Shown here in pieces: positions 49,279 to 58,990 of a DNA stretch of 63,422 bases. The stretch is from the NCBI GenBank assembly GCA_937920235.1, contig CALGUK010000037.1, forward strand, positions 1 through 63,422. Reading direction: 5' to 3'. Made by a program: the position numbers and the translations under genes. The DNA comes from an uncultured Clostridia bacterium (GTDB lineage Bacteria > Bacillota > Clostridia > Oscillospirales > Acutalibacteraceae). Under the pieces are notes generated by a model. That model saw only the letters and a program-made list of their open reading frames with translations. It ran no database searches and was not told the DNA's origin. Each line of letters begins with the position of its first letter. Position 1 is the stretch's first letter.

Positions 49279-50931
49279 TTATTCCGCCTTCTCAATAAGC
49301 TGTTTTTTCTGTTCTTCCAGCTCAAGAAGTATGATATATTTTCCGTCTTCATTTTTATCAAGAGTGTGTCCCTGAGAAGTATCGTTATCTCTGCCGAGCC
49401 AGGTATTACAAAGCTTTTGCCCCGTAAGGATTTCACATCTTGATTTTTCTTCCTCAGTCAAGGTGACACTGCCGTATTTATGCTTTGTGGCAATGGCGGC
49501 GCGTATCATAGTATGGTCATCCTTGGTCATTTCAAATCTTTTCAGAAGGAAATAGGAAACAAGCGCACAAATCATAGGAATAATCGCAACGCAGAGTCTG
49601 ATGCCGAAAATTGCCGAATCGGGCTGTTGGATAAATTCCGTTGTCTCGCTCTTTGTATCAAGTCCGAAGCCGCCGAGGATAAGTGTTACGATAAATGTAT
49701 TTATACCGCCCGTAACCTGCTTTACCATGGTGTTACAGGTTGATACAACTCCCTCACGGCGTCTGCCCGTAATGAGCTCGTCCACATCGGTAAGGTCAGG
49801 GAAAACATTATTGCACACAAAACCGATTCCGCTCATACCGAAGGGATAAAGAGTTACCCCAAGAAGCATAAGAATCATCATAATCGTGGATTTTGTCGTT
49901 CCCGGCTGACTGAACTGAACTATCAGTCCGATTGCAAGTCCGAGAATCATAAACGGAGTTACGATTGTTCCGCATTTTTTCTTACCGTGCTTCATTGTAA
50001 GCGCATAATTGAGAGGGAATGCGGCCGATTCAAAGATTCCCGCAAACGTGTTGAAAATGAAATAATGTCTGTACATATTTGCAAGGAATGTCACATAGTA
50101 AACATAGGTAGTGGAATAAAAGCTCCTCGCCATCTCCCAGAAAAAGCTGATTGAAAAATACTGTCTGAAAGAACGGCTTTTGAAAACGTCAACATACTCT
50201 CTCAATGCGGCTTTAAGGTCAAGCGGTTCGTTCTTCATATCGAGAGAGCTCGGTTCTTTAACGAGCTTAAAAGTGCCGTAAATAGCAACGGAATAGATTA
50301 CTGCAAGGATAATTCCGGCAAGTAAAAACGGCATTTTTGCATTTCTTGTAAGTCCGTTTGAAAATCCGAAAACAGAAAGCAATACCAGAAGAATAACATA
50401 CGACGGAATCATACCGCAGGAGTTGAAAATATAGCTTACCGAGGTGTATTGCGTTCTCTTGTTATATTCGGGAGCAAGTTCGGGAAGCATTGCCGTATGA
50501 GGAACGGCGATAATGGTGTATGCGGTCTTATAAAGGACATAGGCGAACACATAATATGCCACCGTAATATAAGGATGGTTTTCACCGTCAAGACCGTATG
50601 AATTCCAAAGCATAATATATGACACAAACACCAACGGAATACCCCATTTGAGATATGCTCTGTGTCTGCCGTATTTTGATCGGGTGCGATCGGTTATAAT
50701 GCCCATTATCGGGTCATTGATTCCGTCCCAGACTACTGCTATCATTGTGATGAACCCGGCAAGCTCAATGTCAAGTCCCACAACACGAGTCAGGAAAATA
50801 CTGAAATACATACTGATTATGTATCCGCCGCCACCGATAAAAATATTTGTAAAGCAATAGTATATCATCGGAAGAACCGTTTCCTTGAACGAGCCCTCAA
50901 CACCTATTGCCTTTTTGAATTTTTCACCCAT
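49279..50931 (-). CDS. GPH-family (MelB-like) sugar:cation symporter
   Basis: 550 residues, 12 membrane helices. The GPH signature region near helix 2, DGINDPIMGIITDRTRSKYGRHR, lies at residues 70-95, and a late VDELITGRRREGVV loop is typical. A cytoplasmic C-terminal extension of about 70 residues contains KYGSVTLTEEEKSRCE, a regulatory-tail-like sequence. It imports a glycoside, pentoside or hexuronide with Na+ or H+. In an operon with the HEYGH membrane protein. Confidence 0.92.
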   Translation of the reverse strand: MGEKFKKAIGVEGSFKETVLPMIYYCFTNIFIGGGGYIISMYFSIFLTRVVGLDIELAGFITMIAVVWDGINDPIMGIITDRTRSKYGRHRAYLKWGIPLVFVSYIMLWNSYGLDGENHPYITVAYYVFAYVLYKTAYTIIAVPHTAMLPELAPEYNKRTQYTSVSYIFNSCGMIPSYVILLVLLSVFGFSNGLTRNAKMPFLLAGIILAVIYSVAIYGTFKLVKEPSSLDMKNEPLDLKAALREYVDVFKSRSFRQYFSISFFWEMARSFYSTTYVYYVTFLANMYRHYFIFNTFAGIFESAAFPLNYALTMKHGKKKCGTIVTPFMILGLAIGLIVQFSQPGTTKSTIMMILMLLGVTLYPFGMSGIGFVCNNVFPDLTDVDELITGRRREGVVSTCNTMVKQVTGGINTFIVTLILGGFGLDTKSETTEFIQQPDSAIFGIRLCVAIIPMICALVSYFLLKRFEMTKDDHTMIRAAIATKHKYGSVTLTEEEKSRCEILTGQKLCNTWLGRDNDTSQGHTLDKNEDGKYIILLELEEQKKQLIEKAE

Positions 50932-50945
50932 TTCTTCACCAACCT

Positions 50946-50988
50946 GTAAAAAATCTGCACTACAGTGTTAAGTGCAATGCAGATTATA
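50946..50988 (-). terminator. Terminator of the glyS-lipid kinase operon
   Basis: AATCTGCA (50952-50959) and TGCAGATT (50978-50985); on the minus strand the hairpin is followed by TTTTTTA. Confidence 0.75.
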
Positions 50989-50991
50989 AAT

Positions 50992-51903
50992 TCAATCGTC
51001 CTTTTTGTTGCAGAAAATTCTCGCTGCATTTTCATAGGTTTTTATTTCAGCCGAGCTGTGATTTCCGCCGTTTTCACCGTCAAGTACCCAATTGACATCT
51101 TCGTCAAATGTAAATTTAAATTTTTTACCTTTTTTTACAACAAGGTACTTGTTTTCAAGCACATCACGTGTTATAAACATCGCCTTAAGAATTGAAATGA
51201 GCTGTGCGGGATTTTTAGGCATCCTGATAAGTGCCAGTTCGTGAAAGCCGTCATCAAAGCTGACACCCGCTTTTTTCAGCACGGGAAAGCCTGCGACGGA
51301 ATATGAGTTTGAAACACCGCCGTAGAAAAATCTTCCCTCAATAATCTCGCCGTCATCACATTCGACCTTCGCTTTATAGCCTTTGATTTTTATAATCTCT
51401 TTTACGGTTTCCCAATAGTAAGCGCCTCTGCCGATTTTATTTTTAAGACTTTGCTTTGCCTTATAAGAAACATCACAGAAATTACCGAAGCAGGCAACAT
51501 AGATAAACTGTTCAACATCGCTGAAATCACCGATATCCACAGCGATGCTGTTGCCGTTCAGAACGGTTTCAACAGCTTCCTTACAGTCTGTCGGAATATT
51601 AAGCGAATGAGCAAAATCGTTTGTCGTTCCGCAGGGAATATAGCCGATTCTAACATCCAGCCCCAACTCCATGACTCCGCATATCGTCTCCTTGAGCGTC
51701 CCGTCACCGCCGCAACAAACAATCACGTCGTTACCATCACCGTATTCCTTGGTAATGTAGTGTGCATTCTTATCAAGCTCAGTATATTTCACCTGAACCT
51801 CATATCCTGCTTCTTTGAATTTTTTTGTAATTTCCGGTTGATAATCAACCGCACGACATTTGCCTGCAATGGGATTTATTATCAGCAAAAGAGACTTTGT
51901 CAT
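50992..51903 (-). CDS. YegS/DagK-family diacylglycerol/lipid kinase
   Basis: 303 residues with INPIAGKC at the N-terminus, the catalytic GGDGTLKE (about 65-72), PCGTTNDFA, and a C-terminal beta-sandwich half with KFKFTFDEDVNWVLDGE. These enzymes phosphorylate diacylglycerol or related lipids, recycling it to phosphatidic acid. It begins 1 nt after the glyS stop. Confidence 0.92.
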   Translation of the reverse strand: MTKSLLLIINPIAGKCRAVDYQPEITKKFKEAGYEVQVKYTELDKNAHYITKEYGDGNDVIVCCGGDGTLKETICGVMELGLDVRIGYIPCGTTNDFAHSLNIPTDCKEAVETVLNGNSIAVDIGDFSDVEQFIYVACFGNFCDVSYKAKQSLKNKIGRGAYYWETVKEIIKIKGYKAKVECDDGEIIEGRFFYGGVSNSYSVAGFPVLKKAGVSFDDGFHELALIRMPKNPAQLISILKAMFITRDVLENKYLVVKKGKKFKFTFDEDVNWVLDGENGGNHSSAEIKTYENAARIFCNKKDD

Positions 51904-51904
51904 A

Positions 51905-53305
51905 TCAGAACTCCAACTTTTTATTGATATATTCGACCAACTGATCGATAGGAAGTCTTACCTGCTCCATTGTATCTCTGTCACGCACCGTTACGCAGTT
52001 ATCGGCAGGTGTATTTTCGTCACCGACCGTCTGGAAATCAACGGTGATACAATAAGGTGTACCGATTTCGTCCTGACGGCGATAGCGCTTACCGATTGAG
52101 CCTGCATCGTCATATTCAACGTTGAAGTGCTTTGAAAGCATTTCATAGATTTCATCAGCTTTATCGCCCAGCTTCTTTGAAAGAGGAAGAACTGCTGCCT
52201 TTACGGGAGCAAGTACCGGGTGGAAGTGCATAACAACACGCGTGTCGTTCTTTTCAGCATCAACTACCTCTTCATCATAAGCCTCTGTAAGAAGAGCAAG
52301 GAAGAGACGCTCAACACCCAAAGATGGTTCAATAACATAAGGAATATATTTTTCGCCTGTTGTCTGATCAAAATATTCGAGAGCCTTACCGCTTGTATTA
52401 CTGTGCTGAGTGAGGTCATAGTCCGTTCTGTCGGCAATACCCCAAAGCTCGCCCCAGCCGAACGGGAAGAGATATTCAAAGTCGGTCGTAGCCTTTGAAT
52501 AGAAGCAAAGCTCCTCCGGGTCGTGATCGCGGAGACGGAGATTTTCAGCCTTTATGCCGAGTGAATAGAGCCAATCACGGCAGAAAGATCTCCAATATTC
52601 AAACCATTCAAGGTCTGTTCCGGGCTTGCAGAAGAATTCGAGCTCCATCTGTTCAAATTCACGGACACGGAAAATGAATTTACCGGGAGTGATTTCGTTA
52701 CGGAAGGATTTACCGATCTGAGCCACACCGAAAGGAATTTTCTTTCTCGTTGTTCTCTGAACATTCGGGAAGTTCACGAAAATGCCCTGTGCTGTTTCAG
52801 GACGAAGGTAAATTTCAGAGGTTGAGTCCTCTGTAACGCCCTGGAACGTTTTGAACATAAGGTTAAACTGACGGATATCGGTAAAATTATGAGCACCGCA
52901 ATCAGGACAGGGAATAGCGTGTTCTTTGATATAATCACTCATCTGCTCGTTTGACCAGCCTGCAACATTTGTTCCGTCAAAATTCTCTATGAGATTGTCC
53001 GCTCTGTGTCTTGTTTTACACTGACAGCAGTCCATAAGAGGATCGGAGAAGCCGCCGAGGTGACCCGATGCCACCCAAGTCTGCGGATTCATAAGAATTG
53101 CCGAATCGAGACCTACATTATATCTATTTTCCTGGATAAATTTCTTTCTCCAGGCTTTTTTGATATTTTCCTTGAGTTCAACACCGAGAGGGCCGTAATC
53201 CCAGGTATTTGCAAGACCGCCGTAAATTTCACTGCCTGCATATACAAAGCCTCTGCCCTTTGAAAGAGCAACAAGCTTATCAAGTGTTTTTTCTGTGTTA
53301 AGCAT
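51905..53305 (-). CDS. glyS: Glycyl-tRNA synthetase (dimeric, eukaryote-type)
   Basis: 466 residues starting MLNTEKTLDKLVALSKGRGF, with class II motifs: RNEITPGKFIFRVREFEQMELE (motif 2 region) and GVERLFLALL (motif 3), a CxxC zinc-like CCQCK/CPDC insert, and a C-terminal anticodon domain with IGKRYRRQDEIGTP. It charges tRNA-Gly. There is no T-box in the short upstream gap (53306-53345). Confidence 0.96.
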   Translation of the reverse strand: MLNTEKTLDKLVALSKGRGFVYAGSEIYGGLANTWDYGPLGVELKENIKKAWRKKFIQENRYNVGLDSAILMNPQTWVASGHLGGFSDPLMDCCQCKTRHRADNLIENFDGTNVAGWSNEQMSDYIKEHAIPCPDCGAHNFTDIRQFNLMFKTFQGVTEDSTSEIYLRPETAQGIFVNFPNVQRTTRKKIPFGVAQIGKSFRNEITPGKFIFRVREFEQMELEFFCKPGTDLEWFEYWRSFCRDWLYSLGIKAENLRLRDHDPEELCFYSKATTDFEYLFPFGWGELWGIADRTDYDLTQHSNTSGKALEYFDQTTGEKYIPYVIEPSLGVERLFLALLTEAYDEEVVDAEKNDTRVVMHFHPVLAPVKAAVLPLSKKLGDKADEIYEMLSKHFNVEYDDAGSIGKRYRRQDEIGTPYCITVDFQTVGDENTPADNCVTVRDRDTMEQVRLPIDQLVEYINKKLEF

Positions 53306-53345
53306 AAATATTCATCCCTCATATATTTTGATTGTTTTTTACTGT

Positions 53346-54881
53346 TTAGTCAATTTTTCCCGATTTTACCGCTTCAAAATCTTCGACAATCTCCTTTTCG
53401 GGAGCCTTTGTAAGAAGTGAAACAACAACGATAACGATTGAAGCAAGCACAAATGCGGGAAGAAGCTCATAAATCGCTAAAACTCCGCCGAGAGGAGCAA
53501 TGAGGTATTTCCAGATAAACACCATTGCACCGCCTGTAACCATACCTGCAAGAGCGCCGTATTTGTTGGTACGCTTCCAGAAGAGTGCGAAGATTACAAC
53601 GGGACCGAAGGCGGCACCGAAGCCTGCCCACGCGAATGAAACTATCTCAAAAACAGATCCCTCATCCTTTGCCCAGATAACACCGACTATTGCAATTACG
53701 ATAACAGCACAGCGTGCAACGAGCATTGAAGCCTTCTGCGAAAGCTTTTTACCAAAAAATTCGCGGAAGATATTCTGTGAAACAGCAGATGCCGCCGTAA
53801 GAAGCTGTGAGTCAGCCGTAGACATTGTAGCGGCAAGGATTCCGGCGATAATTACACCCGCAAGAATAGCAAACAGAGCACCGTTACCCGAGATAAGTTT
53901 TGATATTTCAATAATAATTCTCTGTGAATTTGCAGAGTCGAGAGCGATTGTGCCGTTCTTTACCGCCGCTGAACCGATAACACCGATAAGAATTGCGATT
54001 GCCATTGAGATGAACACCCAAACGGTAGCAATTCTGCGTGATGTTTTAAGCTTGTTTTTATCACTTATCGCCATAAATCTGAGAAGAATATGAGGCATAC
54101 CGAAATATCCGAGTCCCCATGCGAGCATCGAGGCCACAGTCAATGCACTGTATGGTGCAGATGCATTTGCAGCAGCATCGTATGTATTAAAGAGCTCGAG
54201 AAATCCGGGCATTGAGTTAGCATTTGCAACCACATTGTCCCAGCCGCCTGCATAATTGATGCCGAAGCCGACAACTACCACAAGGGCTACGGTCATAACT
54301 ATTGACTGAATAAGGTCTGTTGTTGATGCGGCAAGGAAGCCACCGAGAGTTGTATATGCCACGATAACGACGGCACTGATAACCATAGCGGTAAAATAAT
54401 CAACTCCGAAAAGGCTTGAGAAAAGTGTTCCGCAAGCATTAAATCCCGAAGCGGTGTAAGGAACGAAGAAAACTATGATTACGAGGGCAGCTATTGCAGA
54501 AAGAAGATTTTTCTTGTCGCCGAATCTTTTTGAAAAGAACTCGGGAATCGTAACAGCATTTATTTTTTGTGAATAAATTCTGATTCTCTTAGCAACTATA
54601 AGCCAATTTATGTATGTTCCGATACCGAGACCGAGAGCTGTCCAGGTTGCTTCGGCAAGTCCCGAAACAAGAGCTACACCGGGAAGTCCCATAAGAAGCC
54701 AGCTGCTCATATCGGAGGCTTCCGCGCTCATTGCAGTAACAAGAGGGCCTAACTTTCTTCCTCCAAGATAGAAATCATCCGTACTTTTGTTTTTTCTTGA
54801 GTAATAGACACCGATTCCGATCATTCCCAAAAGATAGACGGCGATGGTGATAATGATAATAATGTTTCTTGACTCTAACAT
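53346..54881 (-). CDS. putP: Sodium/proline symporter
   Basis: 511 residues from MLESRNIIIII, ATG 54879-54881 nine nt after AGGAGG (an earlier ATG touches the site). About 13 membrane helices; family signature SAEASDMSSWLLMGLPG and LGYFGMPHILLRFMA, and STADSQLLTAASAVSQN. It imports proline with Na+. Confidence 0.95.
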   Translation of the reverse strand: MLESRNIIIIITIAVYLLGMIGIGVYYSRKNKSTDDFYLGGRKLGPLVTAMSAEASDMSSWLLMGLPGVALVSGLAEATWTALGLGIGTYINWLIVAKRIRIYSQKINAVTIPEFFSKRFGDKKNLLSAIAALVIIVFFVPYTASGFNACGTLFSSLFGVDYFTAMVISAVVIVAYTTLGGFLAASTTDLIQSIVMTVALVVVVGFGINYAGGWDNVVANANSMPGFLELFNTYDAAANASAPYSALTVASMLAWGLGYFGMPHILLRFMAISDKNKLKTSRRIATVWVFISMAIAILIGVIGSAAVKNGTIALDSANSQRIIIEISKLISGNGALFAILAGVIIAGILAATMSTADSQLLTAASAVSQNIFREFFGKKLSQKASMLVARCAVIVIAIVGVIWAKDEGSVFEIVSFAWAGFGAAFGPVVIFALFWKRTNKYGALAGMVTGGAMVFIWKYLIAPLGGVLAIYELLPAFVLASIVIVVVSLLTKAPEKEIVEDFEAVKSGKID

Positions 54882-54949
54882 TGTTGTCATCCTCCTAAAT
54901 AATGTGATACAATACTCCATTTTATAAAAATACCACTATATTATAATAA

Positions 54950-54996
54950 AAAAATAGTGATTTGTAAAGCGTTTCCGCCCCACAAATCACCATTAA
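54950..54996 (-). terminator. Terminator of the E2/CoA-transferase operon
   Basis: AGTGATTTGT and ACAAATCACC arms (54954-54994) around a GC-rich loop; T-run follows on the minus strand. Confidence 0.85.
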
Positions 54997-55015
54997 ATTC
55001 CATATTTTTCTGTTT

Positions 55016-55936
55016 TTATCTCCACTCGTGAATAACCGACGGATTTTCAAATATCTCATCCAGACGATCACAGAAAGGAACAACATCGCCGTAATCCAAC
55101 GCTTTGTGGTCAAAAGCAATTGTCAGCGGCATAATAGATCGGATTTCGATTGACTCATTTCCGTTTTCATCGGTAACCACGACAGGCTTTCTCTGAACGG
55201 CATTTATTCCGATGGCCGTAACCTGCGGCGGAATAATCTCAAGAAGGAAACACATTCCCTTCTGCTCACGGTGAATTGAGCCGAGATTTGAAACGGTGAC
55301 CGTTCCCTGCTCGATGTCTTTCTTTGTGAGTCTGTCCTTAACGGGAATTGAGTAATACTTTTTCTTTGCCTCACCCGTTAACGTGCGCACTCTGTGGCGA
55401 CCGGTTTTTGAACCTACAAGGCGGTATATCGCCTGCTTGATCTTACCCTTTTTAAGTCCCTTGAGAGTGTTGTCGAGAGAGACCTCATACATTGCCTCAT
55501 TCATATCGGTATTTGCCATACGGCGCATAGTGTCGTTGACAAGCTCGGTAATCTTTGTAAGATTCTTGCTCTCAATATGACGAAGATTGACCGTCATCAT
55601 CTTTCCGTCAGGAAGTGTGGCAGGCATTGAAACGTTTACGCGGTTGTGATAATAAAGCTTTCCGCGTACAAGCTTGCGGTTAAATTCAAGTGTGCAGTTC
55701 ATCTTCGGGGCAGCCATAAGTCCCTCAGAGATGACCTTGAGCATCACGGTATTCAATGTGATTTTCTTAGCCTTGTCCGTACAGTCTTCATTGAGTTTTT
55801 TGAACTCCTTCATAAATTCCGTAACGTCAGCCTCATACCCCACGACAGCGTGCGGAATTGTCTCCCAGCTTTCCGCTGTCATATTTGATACGATTTTTCT
55901 TGCAATACCAAAATGTTCTTTTTTGTAAACTGCCAT
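55016..55936 (-). CDS. 2-oxo acid dehydrogenase E2-like acyltransferase lacking a lipoyl domain
   Basis: 306 residues from MAVYKKEHFGIARKIV (ATG 55934-55936 after AAGGAG). The whole chain is the chloramphenicol-acetyltransferase-like catalytic domain; no lipoyl or subunit-binding domain is present. The active-site region reads AFDHKALDYGD: the histidine and aspartate of HxxxD are kept, but a tyrosine is inserted before the glycine of the usual DHRxxDG. It starts 10 nt downstream of a CoA-transferase gene and no E1 or E3 is nearby, so it is unlikely to be part of a classical dehydrogenase complex. Confidence 0.85.
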   Translation of the reverse strand: MAVYKKEHFGIARKIVSNMTAESWETIPHAVVGYEADVTEFMKEFKKLNEDCTDKAKKITLNTVMLKVISEGLMAAPKMNCTLEFNRKLVRGKLYYHNRVNVSMPATLPDGKMMTVNLRHIESKNLTKITELVNDTMRRMANTDMNEAMYEVSLDNTLKGLKKGKIKQAIYRLVGSKTGRHRVRTLTGEAKKKYYSIPVKDRLTKKDIEQGTVTVSNLGSIHREQKGMCFLLEIIPPQVTAIGINAVQRKPVVVTDENGNESIEIRSIMPLTIAFDHKALDYGDVVPFCDRLDEIFENPSVIHEWR

Positions 55937-55946
55937 CTTTTTCTCC

Positions 55947-57245
55947 TTAAAATTCTTCATTGAAGCGTTTTCTGAATTCTTCGCAAAGCTCCTCTCTGAA
56001 GTTGGGATGTGCAATCGAAATAAGTGCTCTTGCACGCTCTTTCATAGTTTTTCCCTTGAGCTGAGCAATGCCGTATTCCGTGACTATATAGTTTACATCG
56101 TTTCTCGTTGTTGTGACCGCCGAATAATCCGTGATTTTGGGCACAATTTTTGAAATTGTATCACCCTTTGCCGTTGAGGGCATGGCGATAATTGAACGGC
56201 CGCCCTTACTCATCGTTGCACCGCGGACAAAGTCCACCTGACCTCCGACACCGGAGAACTGGCTGAGTCCGATTGTGTCCGCAACCACCTGTCCCATCAG
56301 GTCAACCTGCAGGCAGGAATTTACGGATACCATATTGTCATGTTGTGCAATTATTACGGGATTATTGACGTAATCCATAGGTGTCATCTCAACAAGACGG
56401 TTTCCGTTAAGAAAATCAAAAAGCTTTTTTGTTCCGAAAGCAAATCCGAGAATCGTCTTTCCGGGATTAAGCGTTTTTTTCGTATTGTTGATAACACCGC
56501 TTTCTATCAGATCCACCACTCCGTCTCCTACCATTTCTGAATGAAGACCGAGATCCTTTTTGTTTTTAAGCTCTTCGCAGATAGCATTGGGGATTCCGCC
56601 GATACCCAACTGAATACAGTCACCGTCATTGATAAGTGACGCGCAATTTTTACCTATCTGTCTTTCCACATCCGTAAGCGGAGGTGCAGGCACTTCGGGA
56701 AGAGGCTCGTCATGTTCGACGAAGAAATCAAAATCCGTAATATGCTTTCTTGTTGCTCCGTATGTATGGGGAACGAACTTGTTTACCTGTGCAATTTTGA
56801 CCTGACAATGAGAAAGTGTTGTTTCGATATAGTCACAGTTTGTTCCGAGAGACACATAGCCCTCCTCGTCGGGCGGTGTAACCGACATCACCGTTACACG
56901 CGGTTTTATGTATTCTCTCAGTACCATAGGTGCTTCCGAAAGATAGCAGGTTGTAAAATCCGCATCCCCTGAAGCAATTGCCTTACGGTTAGTTGCAGAT
57001 GCAAAAAAAGAATTATAACTGAAATGGCCTTTTACTTCCTCATCAACCCAGGGAGTTTCACCGAGAAGCAGCATATTGATTATCCGTACATCGTGATAAT
57101 TCATATAATTTTCACGCAGAGCGCGTACAATCGCTCTCGGTTCTCCACAGCCGAATGACATAACGACACTATCGCCGTCCGTAATATGTCTGATTGCCTC
57201 TTCAGCAGTAACAAGCCTTTTCTGATATTCTTCTCTGTAAGTCAT
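55947..57245 (-). CDS. Acetyl-CoA hydrolase/transferase family CoA-transferase
   Basis: 432 residues. Conserved GIGGIPNAI, LHSEMVGDG (catalytic glutamate) and GVGGQVDFVRGA followed by GGRSII are those of butyryl-CoA:acetate and 4-hydroxybutyrate CoA-transferases. It would exchange CoA between acyl-CoA and acetate, typical of gut fermenters. First gene of an operon with the E2-like acyltransferase. The sequence alone does not decide butyryl- versus 4-hydroxybutyryl-type. Confidence 0.9.
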   Translation of the reverse strand: MTYREEYQKRLVTAEEAIRHITDGDSVVMSFGCGEPRAIVRALRENYMNYHDVRIINMLLLGETPWVDEEVKGHFSYNSFFASATNRKAIASGDADFTTCYLSEAPMVLREYIKPRVTVMSVTPPDEEGYVSLGTNCDYIETTLSHCQVKIAQVNKFVPHTYGATRKHITDFDFFVEHDEPLPEVPAPPLTDVERQIGKNCASLINDGDCIQLGIGGIPNAICEELKNKKDLGLHSEMVGDGVVDLIESGVINNTKKTLNPGKTILGFAFGTKKLFDFLNGNRLVEMTPMDYVNNPVIIAQHDNMVSVNSCLQVDLMGQVVADTIGLSQFSGVGGQVDFVRGATMSKGGRSIIAMPSTAKGDTISKIVPKITDYSAVTTTRNDVNYIVTEYGIAQLKGKTMKERARALISIAHPNFREELCEEFRKRFNEEF

Positions 57246-57527
57246 AAATTCTCCTTTTACGTCTTTTAATGAACATTTTTATATGTAAATGCTCATTATC
57301 GCGGTGATTATACATTATCTCGATCCTTTTGTCAATTATTTTAACAACATATTAACATAATCTTAACAATTTTCCGCACAGTATAATAACCGTTAAAAAC
57401 AGGGTTTTATTGCACAATGTAAAAAATAATTTTGTTTTTTTATCAGTTTTTACAATGGAAAATAATTTGAGATTATTATATAATAAATTATGTATGAAAA
57501 TCAACTAAAAAAATAAGAGGTGTTGTT

Positions 57528-58967
57528 ATGAATTATATCAGCAAAAAAGAACGCAACAGCTTTATGATGGGTCTTGCCGGTCAAAATATCGTTTATTGTA
57601 TGATAGGCGCATCCTTCTTTACATATTTTATGACCGATATTGCCCTGTTTCCGCCCGCGGTAGTAACGGTTCTGTTGCTCCTGATGAAAATCTGGGACGG
57701 TGTCAACGACCCGATTATAGGCTCAATCGTTGACCGACACCGTTTTAAAAACGGCGAAAAGCTCAGACCGCTTCTCAAGCACACCCCTGTTCCCGTAGGT
57801 ATCTTCACTGTACTTATTTTCGTTGTCTTTTCAACTGACGAAAATCTGCTCTGGCTTCGCGTCGGATATTTTGTAATTATGTATCTGTGCTGGGATATCA
57901 CCTACACTATGCAGGACGTTGCTATCTGGGGTATGACCGCAGTTGTAACGCCCGATTCAAGTGAGCGTGATAAATTCGTCCAGCTTGCAAGAACAATCGG
58001 TTCAATCTTTTTCGGCATTTTCAGTGCTGTTATTCCGATGGTTATGGAAATCGTTGCAGAGCAGTCCGGAAATTCTTTGGCGCTTATGACCGTACTTTTT
58101 GCCGCCATATTCGGTCTCGGCGGTGCTCTCATCAGTGCAAAATGTTACAGTGCCCGTGAAAGAGTCCGTCTTGTAGAGCCCGAGCAGCAGCAAACTTCTC
58201 TTATTGAGTGCTTCCGACTTCTTTTTCAAAATAAGATGCTTATGCTCGTAACTCTTTCAAACCTCTTCGGTTCTCTCGCTTTCGGTAACAGCCTCATCAC
58301 ATATTTCTTCAAATATATGATCCCCGAAATTTCTATCGGCGGTTTTGTGTTGGGACCTCTCACCCTTACCACCATATACGGTGCTCTCACCACAGCTCCG
58401 AGCTTTTTGGGTATGATTTTTGCGGACAAGCTTAAGAAGAAATTCAACGGCTACAGGAATCTGCTTATTTTTATTCAGGTATGTACTCTTGTAGGCAGAG
58501 TTCTTGCCTGGATTATCGGTTACGAAGGTAAGAATATCATAATCACGCTCATCATTCTTGCTGTCTGCTCATTCCCTGCAGGTGCGGCAAGCATAGCACA
58601 AACCTCTCTTTTCTGTGACAGCGTTGACTATATGGAATGGAAAACCGGAAAACGCACCGAGGGTGTCACATTTGCTATGCAGACCTTCTTTACCAAGATT
58701 TCAAGCGGTATTACGGGCGGACTTGCAACACTTTCTCTCGGATTTATCGGATATGTTGCTGTTGAGGACGTCCCGGGAGCAGTATATTACGGAACACAGA
58801 CAGCAACATTTGAAAGCTGGATATGGCCTCTCGTTATGCTCACACCGGCATTGGCAGCACTCCTTTATATAATTCCGCTTCTTTTTATCAAATACACACC
58901 CGAGCAGAAGGCGCAGGTTGAAAAAGAGCTTGCAGAACGCCGTGCGACTACGCAGACAGAAGCATAA
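57528..58967 (+). CDS. GPH-family MFS sugar transporter
   Basis: 479 residues, 12 membrane helices. DGVNDPIIGSIVDRHRFKNGE at residues 59-79 is the GPH signature; a late DYMEWKTGKRTEGV loop is also typical. It differs from the GPH carrier at 49.3 kb and has no C-terminal extension. GAGGTG precedes the ATG. The 57246-57527 gap is AT-rich, without a convincing RNA structure; I could not settle on a single promoter. Confidence 0.9.
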   Translation: MNYISKKERNSFMMGLAGQNIVYCMIGASFFTYFMTDIALFPPAVVTVLLLLMKIWDGVNDPIIGSIVDRHRFKNGEKLRPLLKHTPVPVGIFTVLIFVVFSTDENLLWLRVGYFVIMYLCWDITYTMQDVAIWGMTAVVTPDSSERDKFVQLARTIGSIFFGIFSAVIPMVMEIVAEQSGNSLALMTVLFAAIFGLGGALISAKCYSARERVRLVEPEQQQTSLIECFRLLFQNKMLMLVTLSNLFGSLAFGNSLITYFFKYMIPEISIGGFVLGPLTLTTIYGALTTAPSFLGMIFADKLKKKFNGYRNLLIFIQVCTLVGRVLAWIIGYEGKNIIITLIILAVCSFPAGAASIAQTSLFCDSVDYMEWKTGKRTEGVTFAMQTFFTKISSGITGGLATLSLGFIGYVAVEDVPGAVYYGTQTATFESWIWPLVMLTPALAALLYIIPLLFIKYTPEQKAQVEKELAERRATTQTEA

Positions 58968-58990
58968 ACCAGACAAACAGGAGAATTAAA

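Noticed and set aside
53306..53345. Possible T-box leader for glyS
   Set aside because: Only 40 nt separate it from putP, with no specifier or antiterminator sequence.
53500..54093. 197-codon plus-strand frame opposite putP
   Set aside because: Antisense to a full sodium/proline symporter; amino-acid composition is what reverse reading of membrane helices gives.
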